This document shows, one piece after another, positions 27,098-38,144 of a stretch of 64,000 nt of DNA. Position numbers and translations under genes: made by a program. The first letter of the stretch is position 1; each line of letters begins with the position of its first letter. The notes under the pieces are model-generated. The model made no database searches and was not told where the DNA came from. It saw nothing but the letters and a program-made list of their open reading frames with translations. This DNA comes from Akkermansiaceae bacterium (lineage in GTDB: Bacteria; Verrucomicrobiota; Verrucomicrobiia; Verrucomicrobiales; Akkermansiaceae): NCBI GenBank assembly GCA_018402445.1, contig JAGYIT010000007.1, positions 62,001 to 126,000 of the forward strand, written 5' to 3'.

Positions 27098-27874
27098 ATG
27101 GCCAAGCCATCCCACCCATCAAATCTCGAACTTCAAGCCCTGTCAGTATTGTGGCACGACGGCCCATCTACTGTGAACGTAGTACATGGCTCACTGCCCG
27201 ACGGACGCGAGCGCGCCTACACCACGGTGCTTTCTGTGATGCAGAGTTTGGAGCGCAAGAAGCTGGTGAGGCGCATCCGTTCCGGCAGGGCACATACTTA
27301 TGAGCCCGCCTACTCCCAAGAAGTCATCGTGCGCCGCGCCACGGACGACTTCATTACCAACGCTTTTGGAGGACGCCTCGGTGAGGCCGTTCTCGCTACC
27401 CTCTCCGCCGGTTCATTAACACCGGAAGAGAAAACCAACATCGAACGCGAACTCCAACGACATAAAACCATGGCTGCAAAGAAACCAGCAAAGAAGGCCG
27501 CGGCCAAGCCCGCGAGTAAACCCGCCGCAAAAAAAGTTGCCAAAAAGGCGCCGGCTAAAAAAGCCGCCGCCAAGAAGGCAGTGAAAAAAGTGGCGAAAAA
27601 AGCACCCGCTAAAAAAGCCCCGGCCAAAAAAGCCGCGGTGAAAAAGGCTCCGGCCAAAAAAGCGGTGAAGAAGGTGGCGAAGAGCGCCAAAAAGGTGGCT
27701 AAGAAAGCGGCGAAGAAAGTCGTCGCCAAAAAGGCATCTTCCAAGAAAGCACCCGCCAAAAAGGCTGCGGTGAAAAAGGCACCCGCCAAGAAAGCCGTCG
27801 CTAAAAAGGCACCTGCCAAGAAAGCGCCAGCTAAAAAGGCCGCTAAGAAAGCCGCTAAGAAAGCCAAAAAGTAA
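27098..27874 (+). CDS. BlaI/MecI repressor fused to histone-H1-like Lys/Ala tail
   Basis: Residues 1-125 form a BlaI/MecI/CopY winged-helix repressor: [52 protein letters not shown] and the helical dimerisation region. Residues 126-258 are a Lys/Ala/Pro tail of [12 protein letters not shown] repeats like eukaryotic H1 C-termini and bacterial H1-like nucleoid proteins. An internal in-frame ATG (27470, MAAKKPAKK) looks like the natural start of a stand-alone H1-like protein, suggesting an in-frame gene fusion or a second translation product. GGAAG precedes ATG 27098. No blaR1 sensor protease is adjacent. A strong terminator follows. Confidence 0.85.
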   Translation: MAKPSHPSNLELQALSVLWHDGPSTVNVVHGSLPDGRERAYTTVLSVMQSLERKKLVRRIRSGRAHTYEPAYSQEVIVRRATDDFITNAFGGRLGEAVLATLSAGSLTPEEKTNIERELQRHKTMAAKKPAKKAAAKPASKPAAKKVAKKAPAKKAAAKKAVKKVAKKAPAKKAPAKKAAVKKAPAKKAVKKVAKSAKKVAKKAAKKVVAKKASSKKAPAKKAAVKKAPAKKAVAKKAPAKKAPAKKAAKKAAKKAKK

Positions 27875-27950
27875 CCACTCCACCGCAAACAGCTTAACCT
27901 GCCCCTCAAGGCAATAACTGCTGTTCGCGTTGTTCTTGATGTTTCCAAAC

Positions 27951-27982
27951 AAAGCGGGAAGCCCTGAGGCTTCCCGCTTTTC
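27951..27982 (+). terminator. intrinsic terminator after the BlaI-H1 gene
   Basis: A perfect 13-bp stem AAAGCGGGAAGCC / GGCTTCCCGCTTT with loop CTGA is followed by TTCGGCTTTAG. It lies 77 bases after the stop codon. Confidence 0.9.
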
Positions 27983-28008
27983 GGCTTTAGGGTTCGTTGG
28001 ATCACGGG

Positions 28009-28833
28009 GATCCATCTAGGGAGCAGACCCATGAATGATCCGCTGCCCGTGCGTGGGGCTTTTGAGTGCGCGCGATCCTTCGCCGCTTTTGTTCACCAGC
28101 GAGCTGTTGGGCCGGGTTGTCTCGAACTTTCCGAACCCAAGCTGTATCCCGCTTAAGAAACCAAAAGCGGTGATTCTCACCGCAGTCAAAAGGCTCCGCC
28201 TGCATAAGCGAGTCGATCCATCTAGGGAGCAGGCCCATGAATGATCCGCTGCCCGTGCGTGGGGCTTTTGAGTGCGCGCGATCCTTCGCCGCTTTTGTTC
28301 ACCAGCGAGCTGTTGGGCCGGGTTGTCTCGAACTTTCTGAACCCAAGCTGTATCCCGCTTAAGAAACCAAAAGCGGTGATTCTCACCGCAGTCAAAAGGC
28401 TCCGCCTGCATAAGCGAGTCGATCCATCTAGGGAGCAGGCCCATGAATGATCCGCTGCCCGTGCGTGGGGCTTTTGAGTGCGCGCGATCCTTCGCCGCTT
28501 TTGTTCACCAGCGAGCTGTTGGGCCGGGTTGTCTCGAACTTTCTGAACCCAAGCTGTATCCCGCTTAAGAAACCAAAAGCGGTGATTCTCACCGCAGTCA
28601 AAAGGCTCCGCCTGCATAAGCGAGTCGATCCATCTAGGGAGCAGACCCATGAATGATCCGCTGCCCGTGCGTGGGGCTTTTGAGTGCGCGCGATCCTTCG
28701 CCGCTTTTGTTCACCAGCGAGCTGTTGGGCCGGGTTGTCTCGAACTTTCTGAACCCAAGCTGTATCCCGCTTAAGAAACCAAAAGCGGTGATTCTCACCG
28801 CAGTCAAAAGGCTCCGCCTCGCATAAGCGAGAC
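28009..28833. repeat. four tandem 206-bp repeats
   Basis: Near-identical units begin at 28009, 28215, 28421 and 28627 with GATCCATCTAGGGAGCAG; the last has one extra base and a partial fifth start follows at 28834. Copies differ at only a few positions (for example AGACCC/AGGCCC and TTTCCG/TTTCTG). Each unit has a hairpin GCGGTGA-TTC-TCACCGC, and CAAAAGCGG, which overlaps its left arm, can pair instead with an upstream CCGCTTTTG in the same unit. Each unit also has a 69-codon plus-strand frame whose stop overlaps the next start as ATGA. Because 206 is not a multiple of 3, a repeat protein is unlikely. Confidence 0.9.
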
Positions 28834-28913
28834 GATCCATCGCTTGATCGCCTTGTTTGTGGGGTGCGGTTGTTTTTGTTTCCCCTTGGGGTGGGATGTG
28901 TTTTGCTCCCGCC

Positions 28914-29396
28914 ATGAACTTGAGTGTGAAAACTGTGGTAGTCGTTGTATTCGCCGTCTTGATGGGTGGCGTGATGGCGGGTGGGGACAAGGGCAAGAAG
29001 GTGAATATCTCCTTCCATATCGAAACCGAGGCCTCCGACAACCCGAAGATGATCTTCCCTCACCAAGTGATAGGAAAGCAGCGATTTTTCCGCAGGGTTC
29101 CTGAGGTTTCTTCAAAGGACTACGTGGCGTTCTCGCCGTTTCCCGCGGAGGACCAGATGTCTTACGGTGTGATTCTCCAGCTCAAAGACAACGCCCGCAG
29201 GCGGCTGGCGGCGATGACGCAGATCAGCTCCGGCAAATGGCTGGTTTGCCAGGCCTTCGGGCGCATCGTCGATGGAGTGCTGGTGGAGGATCCAGTGGAT
29301 GACGGGGTGATCGTGGTCTGGAGAGGCCTGACCATTGAAGAGATCCGGCAGATGGATGAGGCAATGCCCAGGATCGGTGAGAAGAAAAAGAAATGA
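28914..29396 (+). CDS. secreted protein of unknown function
   Basis: An N-terminal signal peptide (MNLSVKTVVVVVFAVLMGGV, cleavage near VMA-GG) precedes about 138 residues with mixed alpha/beta character, ending in a Lys-rich tail (GEKKKK). The segment ISFHIETEASDNPKMIF begins the mature domain. I recognise no family. It ends 7 bases before an M23-peptidase-like gene on the same strand, so both may act in the periplasm. Confidence 0.75.
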   Translation: MNLSVKTVVVVVFAVLMGGVMAGGDKGKKVNISFHIETEASDNPKMIFPHQVIGKQRFFRRVPEVSSKDYVAFSPFPAEDQMSYGVILQLKDNARRRLAAMTQISSGKWLVCQAFGRIVDGVLVEDPVDDGVIVVWRGLTIEEIRQMDEAMPRIGEKKKK

Positions 29397-29403
29397 CGAA
29401 ACT

Positions 29404-30435
29404 ATGATTGGAAAATTCCTTGGATGTTGGCTGGCGCTCGCAGGCACACTGTGTGCGGAGCGGCTGGAACTGGTTTTGCCGACCGAGAACCACCACCTTT
29501 TCACGGACACACCGGAGAAGTTCTACATGTATGTGGATCGCACTTTTGAGGGCGAGACCTCGCAGCCCTGGGAGGGCGGGGCTTTTGGTTACACGCGCTC
29601 GCCGATCCGTGTCGGCGGGCAGGTGGTGATGACCCGTTTCCACGAGGGCATCGATATCGCGCCGGTGAAACGTGACAAGGCCGGCAATCCGCTCGATCTG
29701 GTGATGAGCATTTCCAAGGGAAAGGTGGTTCATACGGCGAACGTCGCGGGGCGCAGCAACTACGGGAAATACGTGGTTGTGGAGCACGAGTGGGAAAACT
29801 CGAAGGTCTATTCGCTTTACGCGCACCTGGCGGAAATCACCGCGCGTGTGGGGGATCCGGTGAACGCGGGATCGGTGCTTGGCAGGATGGGCTACACCGG
29901 CGTGGGACTGAACCGCACGCGGGCGCACGTCCATTTGGAGCTGGCGCTGAAGATGAGCGAACACTACGAGGGCTGGCACAAGAAGTATTTCGGCAGCGCG
30001 AATTACCACGGCAATTACAACGGCATGAATCTCGCGGGCGTGGATATCGCCGCGCTTTTCGTGGAGCACAAGGCGAACCCCGACCTGAAGTTCAGCGAGT
30101 TCATCCTTAGCCGTCCGGTGCAGTTCAAGGTGACGGTGCCCGGGGGCGACGTGGAGCCGGAGTTCCTCACCCGCCATCCGTGGATGAAACGCGGCGAGGT
30201 GCCGGGAGCGGTTTCGTGGGAGATCGGCTTCGCAGCGACGGGTCACGCGGTCTCTTTCACGCCGAGCATCCGCCCCATTAGCCAATCGGCGGTGAGCCAC
30301 ATCCGTCCTTCGGAAATCCCCCAGCGCTGGCTGACACGCGGGCTGCTTACCGGCGAGGGAAACCAGGCTTCGCTCTCGAACGGCGGCAAGCAGTTGCTAG
30401 CGCTGGTGATGGATGATTTCCCGCTTGTCCCCTGA
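29404..30435 (+). CDS. secreted M23-family (LytM-like) peptidase homologue
   Basis: After a signal peptide (GKFLGCWLALAGTLCAERLE) the protein carries a LytM/peptidase M23 domain: the zinc ligands are HEGIDIAP (H-x3-D), the YAHL strand, and HVHLEL (H-x-H). The domain usually cuts peptidoglycan cross-links or acts as an amidase activator. A C-terminal region of about 150 residues has no recognised domain. ATG 29404 follows the upstream gene by 7 bases. All metal and catalytic residues appear present, so it is probably active. Confidence 0.88.
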   Translation: MIGKFLGCWLALAGTLCAERLELVLPTENHHLFTDTPEKFYMYVDRTFEGETSQPWEGGAFGYTRSPIRVGGQVVMTRFHEGIDIAPVKRDKAGNPLDLVMSISKGKVVHTANVAGRSNYGKYVVVEHEWENSKVYSLYAHLAEITARVGDPVNAGSVLGRMGYTGVGLNRTRAHVHLELALKMSEHYEGWHKKYFGSANYHGNYNGMNLAGVDIAALFVEHKANPDLKFSEFILSRPVQFKVTVPGGDVEPEFLTRHPWMKRGEVPGAVSWEIGFAATGHAVSFTPSIRPISQSAVSHIRPSEIPQRWLTRGLLTGEGNQASLSNGGKQLLALVMDDFPLVP

Positions 30436-30438
30436 ATT

Positions 30439-32604
30439 TCACACGCCGCTTTCGGCAATGATCTGTGCGTAAAGCTTCGCTTCTGGCGTAGGCTGGCGTG
30501 CGAGGGATGGGTCGTTATCAAGATCGACGAAGTGGAGGCCGAAGTCGGTGTTGGGATCGAAGGGGTGGCCCCACTCGCGGTTCGAGGTGACCGACCACCA
30601 GTTGTAGGCGCGGACGGGGACGCCGGCCTTGATCGCATTGGCGACCTCGGCGAGATGCGAGCGCATGTATCCCGCGCGGGTGATGCCGCCGGCCGTGGGC
30701 GTGCAGCCGTTCTCCACGATCAGCAGCTCCTGCCCGGGAAACCATCGGTTGAACTTGCGCAGCGCGTGGAAAAGCCCGCGCGGCCAGACCGGGGCGCGGA
30801 GGAATCGTCCGTTCGCCGCCTCCTCTAACAGACGGAATTTTCCCAGGCGATGCGTGGGCAGCCCCCAATAATAATCGAGACCCACGAAGTCCTGCGCGCC
30901 GATGGCTTCGGGCGGGCAGAGTTCCTTGGCCAGCTTTCCCGTCATGCCGAGATACCACCAGTTCGCGTTCGCGATGAGCGTGGTCGTTCCCCAGAAACGC
31001 CATGCCCAATTCAGCCAGCTCGCTTTGGACTCCAGGCACTCTAGGCGTTCGCCGGGGGCGATGGGGACGATCACGAGCTTCGATTCGTCGCCGAACAGCC
31101 GCATTGCGATGAGCCGCGCGAGACGGACTTCCAAGCCTTCGCCCGTGCATTTCTCGGAAACGCCCGGCGTGTCGGTGCGAATTCCTATGCGGATTTTCCC
31201 ACGCCGCCGCACGCGCCTCATCCCGCGTCCGACGGAGAGATGCCGGGGCAAGCTGTCGTCGGCGGTGAATACCTCGTGCAGAGAAACCGGACGAACGGAG
31301 CGGCCGATGAAGGAGTCCGGTTCGGAAAGCCATGGGACATCGCATTGCCCGGCGAGATCGTCTTGAAAATCCCGTATGGCAAAATCCACATGGGCGAGCA
31401 GTCGGGTGTGTCCGTGCGGCGCGAGCACGACGTAGTGCTCCTCGCTGAGGCATGTTTTGAGAAAACGAAAGCGGTCGCGTTTGTTGAGCTCGGGCGGAAG
31501 AAGGTAAAAGGCATCGCCGTAAAGAGCGTCAAGGGAGCCGTTGGCGAGCGCTTCGCGGGCGTCATCGTAATTGCGGAAAAGTTGTTTGCGCGCAGCGGCT
31601 GGCAAATCGCGCTTCCATGCCTGCGGTTGGTTTCCGATCGCGATCACACCGATCTTTTTTCCGGCAAGTGAGGGAATATCCGCAATCTCCGAGTCTACGC
31701 GAATCAGAACGGCCTTGCCGGTGCGAAGGTAGGGATCGCTGGAATCAAAGCGCGTCTGGTCTTCCATCGTGATCCCGCCGATCACGAGATCTACGTCGCC
31801 GCGCTCACTGACCAGCGCTCCCTTGGTAGTGAATTTGAAAAGCGCCTCGGCCATCCCGCGATGGCACGCGCCCCAGTCGAGCAGCATCTGCAGCCAGATC
31901 GGGAAGCCGGTGACGAGAGGATTCACGCCGACCTTCGCGTCGGAGCGCCGCGCTTGGATCACGGCGCGGGCGCGGGCGTGGGCGAGGAAAAGGTTCGGAA
32001 CCAGTTTGCCGACCGCCTCCGCCTCATCATCAACCGGTGCGCCACGCGGTAAACCCGGGGGCATGTAATAGCGATTCTGCCACCAAGGTTTAATGTAGCC
32101 AAAGGTGAGCTGACTCGGCTCGTTAAAGCTGATCCACCAATCGACCTTTCCCCCAAAAGCCTCCGCCACACGATCCGCATAGCGCGCGAAAAGATCGGGA
32201 AATTCCGTGCCGATCATCCCACCACGGTCGCGCTCTAACCAAACGGGCCACACGAAATGATGCAAGGTAACCATCACCTTCATCCCATGGCGGCGGACGC
32301 ATTCTGCCACTTCTCCATAGTGGGCGAGCGCATCAGGATCAAATCTCCCGCACTCCGGCTCCACCCGCGCCCACGCCACCGAAAATCGGAACAGCTTACA
32401 GCCCATCGCGGCGGCCGAAGCGATGTCCTCCTCATACCGGTTCCAGAAATCCGTGCCTCTCCCGCGCGGCGTGAGACCCTGGCAACGCTCCCACAAATCC
32501 CACACATCCTCGCACAACGGATCATACGCCTCCACCTGATGGTCGGCGTTCGCGGTGCCGAAGAGGAAACCCTCGGGGAATTTCAGTTTCGTAACATCGG
32601 CCAC
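30439..32604 (-). CDS. GH1 glycosidase interrupted by a permuted solute-binding domain
   Basis: The N-terminal part (1 to about 245) is the first half of a GH1 barrel: FPEGFLFGTANADHQVE, LHHFVWPVWL, and acid/base E162 in FNEP. GH1 resumes at about 527: DFVGLDYYWG, nucleophile E631 in LLIVENG, and YNWWSVTSNREW. Between them lies an SBP_bac_3-like domain in swapped order: residues 262-420 carry its middle and end (GDVDLVIGGIT, DSSDPYLRTGKAV, LAGKKIGVIAIGN, LANGSLDALYGD, HVDFAIRDFQDDL), and 468-526 its beginning (GKIRIGIRTDTPG, LEVRLARLIAMRL). There is no signal peptide. Ligand sensing by the inserted domain is inference. Confidence 0.85.
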   Translation of the reverse strand: MADVTKLKFPEGFLFGTANADHQVEAYDPLCEDVWDLWERCQGLTPRGRGTDFWNRYEEDIASAAAMGCKLFRFSVAWARVEPECGRFDPDALAHYGEVAECVRRHGMKVMVTLHHFVWPVWLERDRGGMIGTEFPDLFARYADRVAEAFGGKVDWWISFNEPSQLTFGYIKPWWQNRYYMPPGLPRGAPVDDEAEAVGKLVPNLFLAHARARAVIQARRSDAKVGVNPLVTGFPIWLQMLLDWGACHRGMAEALFKFTTKGALVSERGDVDLVIGGITMEDQTRFDSSDPYLRTGKAVLIRVDSEIADIPSLAGKKIGVIAIGNQPQAWKRDLPAAARKQLFRNYDDAREALANGSLDALYGDAFYLLPPELNKRDRFRFLKTCLSEEHYVVLAPHGHTRLLAHVDFAIRDFQDDLAGQCDVPWLSEPDSFIGRSVRPVSLHEVFTADDSLPRHLSVGRGMRRVRRRGKIRIGIRTDTPGVSEKCTGEGLEVRLARLIAMRLFGDESKLVIVPIAPGERLECLESKASWLNWAWRFWGTTTLIANANWWYLGMTGKLAKELCPPEAIGAQDFVGLDYYWGLPTHRLGKFRLLEEAANGRFLRAPVWPRGLFHALRKFNRWFPGQELLIVENGCTPTAGGITRAGYMRSHLAEVANAIKAGVPVRAYNWWSVTSNREWGHPFDPNTDFGLHFVDLDNDPSLARQPTPEAKLYAQIIAESGV

Positions 32605-32676
32605 CGGAATGAGCCTACGCAGGGCAAGGCTATTGTCAGCAAGGATGTGAGGCGGCTACGAATCGCTCCTCTGTTG

Positions 32677-32697
32677 AAATTCGGAATTTCCGAATTT
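32677..32697. promoter_or_regulatory. 21-bp perfect palindrome upstream of the GH1 gene
   Basis: AAATTCGGAA, a central T, then its exact complement TTCCGAATTT. It lies 73-93 bases upstream of the GH1 start codon (32604) and outside any gene, in the place of an operator. No regulator gene is adjacent. Confidence 0.55.
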
Positions 32698-32763
32698 GTG
32701 CTGAAGCTGCTTTTAAATCTTGAACAGCTGACCAGGAAGTTTCATCCGCTCATCCAGCCAGAT

Positions 32764-33146
32764 TCAGCCGTTCCTCTTGGCCTCATCCTCGAACGCCTTC
32801 GCAAGTTCCTCCATGCTCAGGATTTCCTTTCCCGCAATGTGATGCCCGACCACTGACCTGATTTCGGGGGAATGCATGGTGTATGCCATGGACAAGATCG
32901 TCTTCCCGACATCGGCGAACGTGTTCCCGTTCAGAAACAGGAATGGGGCTGTCTTGTGCAGTCGCCTGAATGTTCTGTGACTTCCACCATGTCCAGCATC
33001 GGTTCATCTGCCGCATCACGGAAAATCTTCTTCGCGGGCTCATAGCCTTCGGAAGTGATGCCGTGCTGATAGCCCGATTTTTTGCAGAGGACTTCGTTTG
33101 TGGAAACGATGTAGTCCCAGTCGAAAACCTGTAGGGGATTATTCAT
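32764..33146 (-). pseudogene. unknown protein, single-base frameshift
   Basis: The first frame encodes MNNPLQVFDWDYIVSTNEVL to VEVTEHSG and then stops at 32931. A second frame continues with natural sequence, LHKTAPFLFLNGNTFADVGK, SPEIRSVVGHHIAGKEILSM and EELAKAFEDEAKRNG, to a stop at 32764. One base shift near 32960-32975 joins them into a protein of about 127 residues. No family is recognised. Its ATG overlaps the stop of the upstream 112-residue gene (ATGA), so the two form an operon. A sequence error is the likely cause. Confidence 0.6.
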
Positions 33147-33484
33147 CAGGCGCTGGCTTTCGAGCGGGCATCGATTTCCCGGCGTATCAGCTCCAATGTC
33201 CGGTTTACGAAAGGCTTTCCCTCATCGCACCGCAGGAAAGCCTCGAGTTCCTTTTCCTCCCGGAGTCCCTCCACACCCTTGCTACGGAGAGACCCTTTGC
33301 CGGTGACGGAATAGACAGGCTCGGCCGCATAGCGTTCCGTCTCCGCCCCGATCAGGTGGACCAGGAGAGCGGAGATCTTCCCGTCCCTGGGGCGCTCCAG
33401 AAAAACCCTTTGGATCGCCGGATTCCTCAGCTTCTCACTGACGAACGAAGCGGCGGCTTCCTCTGGTGTTGGCAGTGCGGTCAT
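33146..33484 (-). CDS. small protein of unknown function
   Basis: This 112-residue, probably cytosolic protein has segments such as EEAAASFVSEKLRNPAIQ and GKISALLVHLIGAETERYAA. I know no matching family. The stop codon overlaps the start of the downstream frameshifted gene (ATGA at 33143-33148 on the complementary strand), a coupling often seen in two-gene toxin-antitoxin or immunity modules, but there is no other evidence for that role. Confidence 0.6.
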   Translation of the reverse strand: MTALPTPEEAAASFVSEKLRNPAIQRVFLERPRDGKISALLVHLIGAETERYAAEPVYSVTGKGSLRSKGVEGLREEKELEAFLRCDEGKPFVNRTLELIRREIDARSKASA

Positions 33485-33587
33485 AGCGACACTTTAGCCG
33501 TTCGGTCTTATGGAAACAAGGAGGTTTAATGGATGCGCAAGTGCTCCGATAACTTGATTGATGGTGGCTTGTTTGAGTGCTTGGCAT

Positions 33588-33604
33588 GGCGGATGCAATC
33601 CGCC
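33588..33604. repeat. REP-like palindrome
   Basis: GGCGGAT-GCA-ATCCGCC, preceded by GGCAT. It is a relative, in opposite orientation, of the palindrome at 12915-12934. Confidence 0.55.
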
Positions 33605-33611
33605 GCCACGA

Positions 33612-33702
33612 TCACGCCAGAATCTGCGCCAGCACGTAGGGCAGGATGCCGACGGCGTGGTAGTAGTTCTTTTCCACGGGGGTGCAGAAACGGACGAAGA
33701 TG
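33612..33702 (-). pseudogene. orphan 3' end of an acnA gene
   Basis: On the minus strand this reads VRFCTPVEKNYYHAVGILPY then VLAQILA and a stop. It closely matches the C-terminus of the aconitase at 34490 ([27 protein letters not shown]), but the DNA is only about 80-85% identical. It is in the same orientation, so the two acnA tails flank the two small genes at 33709-34442 as diverged direct repeats. Confidence 0.75.
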
Positions 33703-33708
33703 AATTTC

Positions 33709-33918
33709 TCAAGAGCCGATGCCGCCAAAATCCGGCCACGGCGTGGTTTGGCGTCCTTCGTTGTTCATAAAATGGCTGATTGCAGACTCCTTGGTCAGCT
33801 CGCCGCTGGCGATGGCATTCGGTATGAAAACATCTAGCACGTAACGCTCAAAGGTTGCGAGGCTAACCTCTGGTGCAGGTGGATGGCCGCTCAAATCGGG
33901 CAATTCAATATCTATCAT
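33709..33918 (-). CDS. small partner of the nucleotidyltransferase gene
   Basis: This 69-residue protein (MIDIELPDLSGHPPAPEVSL then TFERYVLDVFIPNAIASGEL) is unassigned. It begins 2 bases after the stop of the nucleotidyltransferase gene and on the same strand, so the two are co-transcribed. Size and position fit a partner in a toxin-antitoxin-like pair, but this is inference. Confidence 0.6.
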   Translation of the reverse strand: MIDIELPDLSGHPPAPEVSLATFERYVLDVFIPNAIASGELTKESAISHFMNNEGRQTTPWPDFGGIGS

Positions 33919-33920
33919 GC

Positions 33921-34442
33921 TTATAGGGATAGTTTATCGAAAACCTCGGGACAAGCATACTTTGCGCACATTGAACGCAAATCAGCTTCGGTGATTTTTC
34001 CGTGGTTCCTCTCCAATAGCTCCTGCAGATCACGGAGGTCTTTGCCTTTGCGCAGTTTGTCGTCCTTGAGGGCGTAGAGCTTCATGGCGATCAAGCCTTC
34101 GAAGGTGATTACGCGCACTCCCAGCGTTGGGTCGATGGCACCGCACATCTGTTCGAATGACTCGTTGTTGACCCAGATCATATCCACAGCAGGGCAGGCA
34201 AGATCACGTGCATACTGGAAGCGGGTCGCCATGCCTGCTGACACAGCTTGAAATCCCAGCTTTGTCATCAACCCGACGGCGTCATCTTCACGGTTGCGCG
34301 AGCAGACCCAGTCAATGTCGATGGTGTTTCGTGAGAATCCGTAAGATGTCACCGCCCAACCTCCAGCCAACAAAAGTGGAATATTTTCCTCCTCGAAGCG
34401 CTTAAAAAGTGATTTGGCAAAATCTTTGACGGAAAAATTCAT
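33921..34442 (-). CDS. AbiEii/MNT-like nucleotidyltransferase
   Basis: The 173-residue protein has the minimal nucleotidyltransferase signature: LLLAGGWAVTSYGFSRNTID and IDWV, meaning a GG(W) motif followed about 12 residues later by D-x-D. MKLYALKDDKLRKGKDLRDL further on is typical of the AbiEii-like/DUF1814-type branch. Members modify tRNA or protein as toxins or act in abortive infection. The partner would be the 69-residue gene downstream. The cargo of two genes lies between two acnA 3' ends. Confidence 0.8.
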   Translation of the reverse strand: MNFSVKDFAKSLFKRFEEENIPLLLAGGWAVTSYGFSRNTIDIDWVCSRNREDDAVGLMTKLGFQAVSAGMATRFQYARDLACPAVDMIWVNNESFEQMCGAIDPTLGVRVITFEGLIAMKLYALKDDKLRKGKDLRDLQELLERNHGKITEADLRSMCAKYACPEVFDKLSL

Positions 34443-34489
34443 AACTTTTTCGCCTCAGTTTTGTAAGCGACTGTGCAATATCCTTTTAC

Positions 34490-37335
<2,846 letters not shown>

Positions 37336-37712
37336 GGTCTTGTTTTTGTGGGAAATCCTGTGGGCGGAGGGTTGGGGATGGCGGGCGATTTGTCAAAAAT
37401 GTTCCGCGCCCCGGAAAATCAGGGTTCTTCCATTAGAGAAAAGAAAGATTTTCAACCACGGATTGCACGGATCTACACGGATGAAGACCTTGAATGGGTC
37501 TTGAATTTGGCAATCCTCGCTATATCTGAGATGTAAATCAGAGGCAAGAAGGTCGACTTGGCATTCTCATCCGTGATAATCCTGAAATCCTTGGTCATAT
37601 ACTCCAAACATCGGGCAGTCTTTCACTTGTGTAGGAGCGCTGCTCTGAAAATAGCCCACGTTCCTCCAAGATGGGGGTTGATGGGAGCGGCGGTTTCCCG
37701 CTACATCGTGGC
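37336..37712. other. intergenic region with a periodic repeat
   Basis: No gene is seen. CAACCACGGATTGCACGGAT followed by CTACACGGATGAAGACC (37452-37488) belongs to the ACGGAT/GCAGAT dispersed repeat family, and a partial inverse, TCATCCGTGATAATCC, lies at about 37568-37583. The acnA promoter should lie in the left part. Confidence 0.6.
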
Positions 37713-38009
37713 ATGAAAAAGCCCGCCATCGCCCTGCTAATCGCCGTTGCCGCCGGATGCGCGCCCGCTCCGGTCATTCCCGCGCCCGATGCCGCGATGG
37801 CGGCGAAAAGCGGCGAGAAGCTCCCAACCCTGCAAAAGGGTTACGGGGTTTACACTACCCAGTGCAGCCGCTGCCACGAGCCGATGATGCCCTCCGATGT
37901 CTCCGACGAGGACTGGCACATCGTCACCCCCGGCATGGCATGGAACGCGGGCATTTCCGAAGCCGACGAGGCCGCCGTCCTGAAATACATCCTCGCGGCA
38001 AAGCAATGA
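37713..38009 (+). CDS. small lipoprotein c-type cytochrome
   Basis: A signal peptide with a lipobox (LLIAVAAGC) leads to a short domain with one haem-binding CxxCH (CSRCHEP) and a distal Met candidate in VTPGMAW. At 98 residues it fits a minimal class I cytochrome c anchored to the membrane. It should carry electrons in the periplasm, but no oxidase or reductase gene is adjacent. I chose ATG 37713 (MKKPAIALL). Confidence 0.85.
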   Translation: MKKPAIALLIAVAAGCAPAPVIPAPDAAMAAKSGEKLPTLQKGYGVYTTQCSRCHEPMMPSDVSDEDWHIVTPGMAWNAGISEADEAAVLKYILAAKQ

Positions 38010-38144
38010 CGGGCTACCTTGCCCGGCCATGAAATTATTCCTGCCTGTGATCCACACGATGCCCATTAGGCGGCGAGAGATGGGATAGGGAGGGGTGAAC
38101 CTTACGGCTTGCTGTCGTGGTAATCTGATGCCACATATTGCCCT

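Noticed and set aside
27310..28032. Long minus-strand frame of 240 codons opposite the BlaI-H1 gene
   Set aside because: It is the shadow of the AAR/GCC-rich lysine-alanine tail, giving low-complexity Phe/Leu/Ala sequence.
28016..28444. Minus-strand 142-codon frames across the 206-bp repeats as protein genes
   Set aside because: The period is not a multiple of 3, so frames shift between copies, the peptides have unnatural composition, and overlapping frames occur on both strands. They look like by-products of the repeat.
28009..28833. CRISPR array
   Set aside because: The 206-bp repeats are directly tandem with no unique spacers and no cas genes are present.
33494..33739. 81-codon minus-strand gene
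   Set aside because: It is an out-of-frame reading of the orphan acnA tail and the REP-like palindrome.
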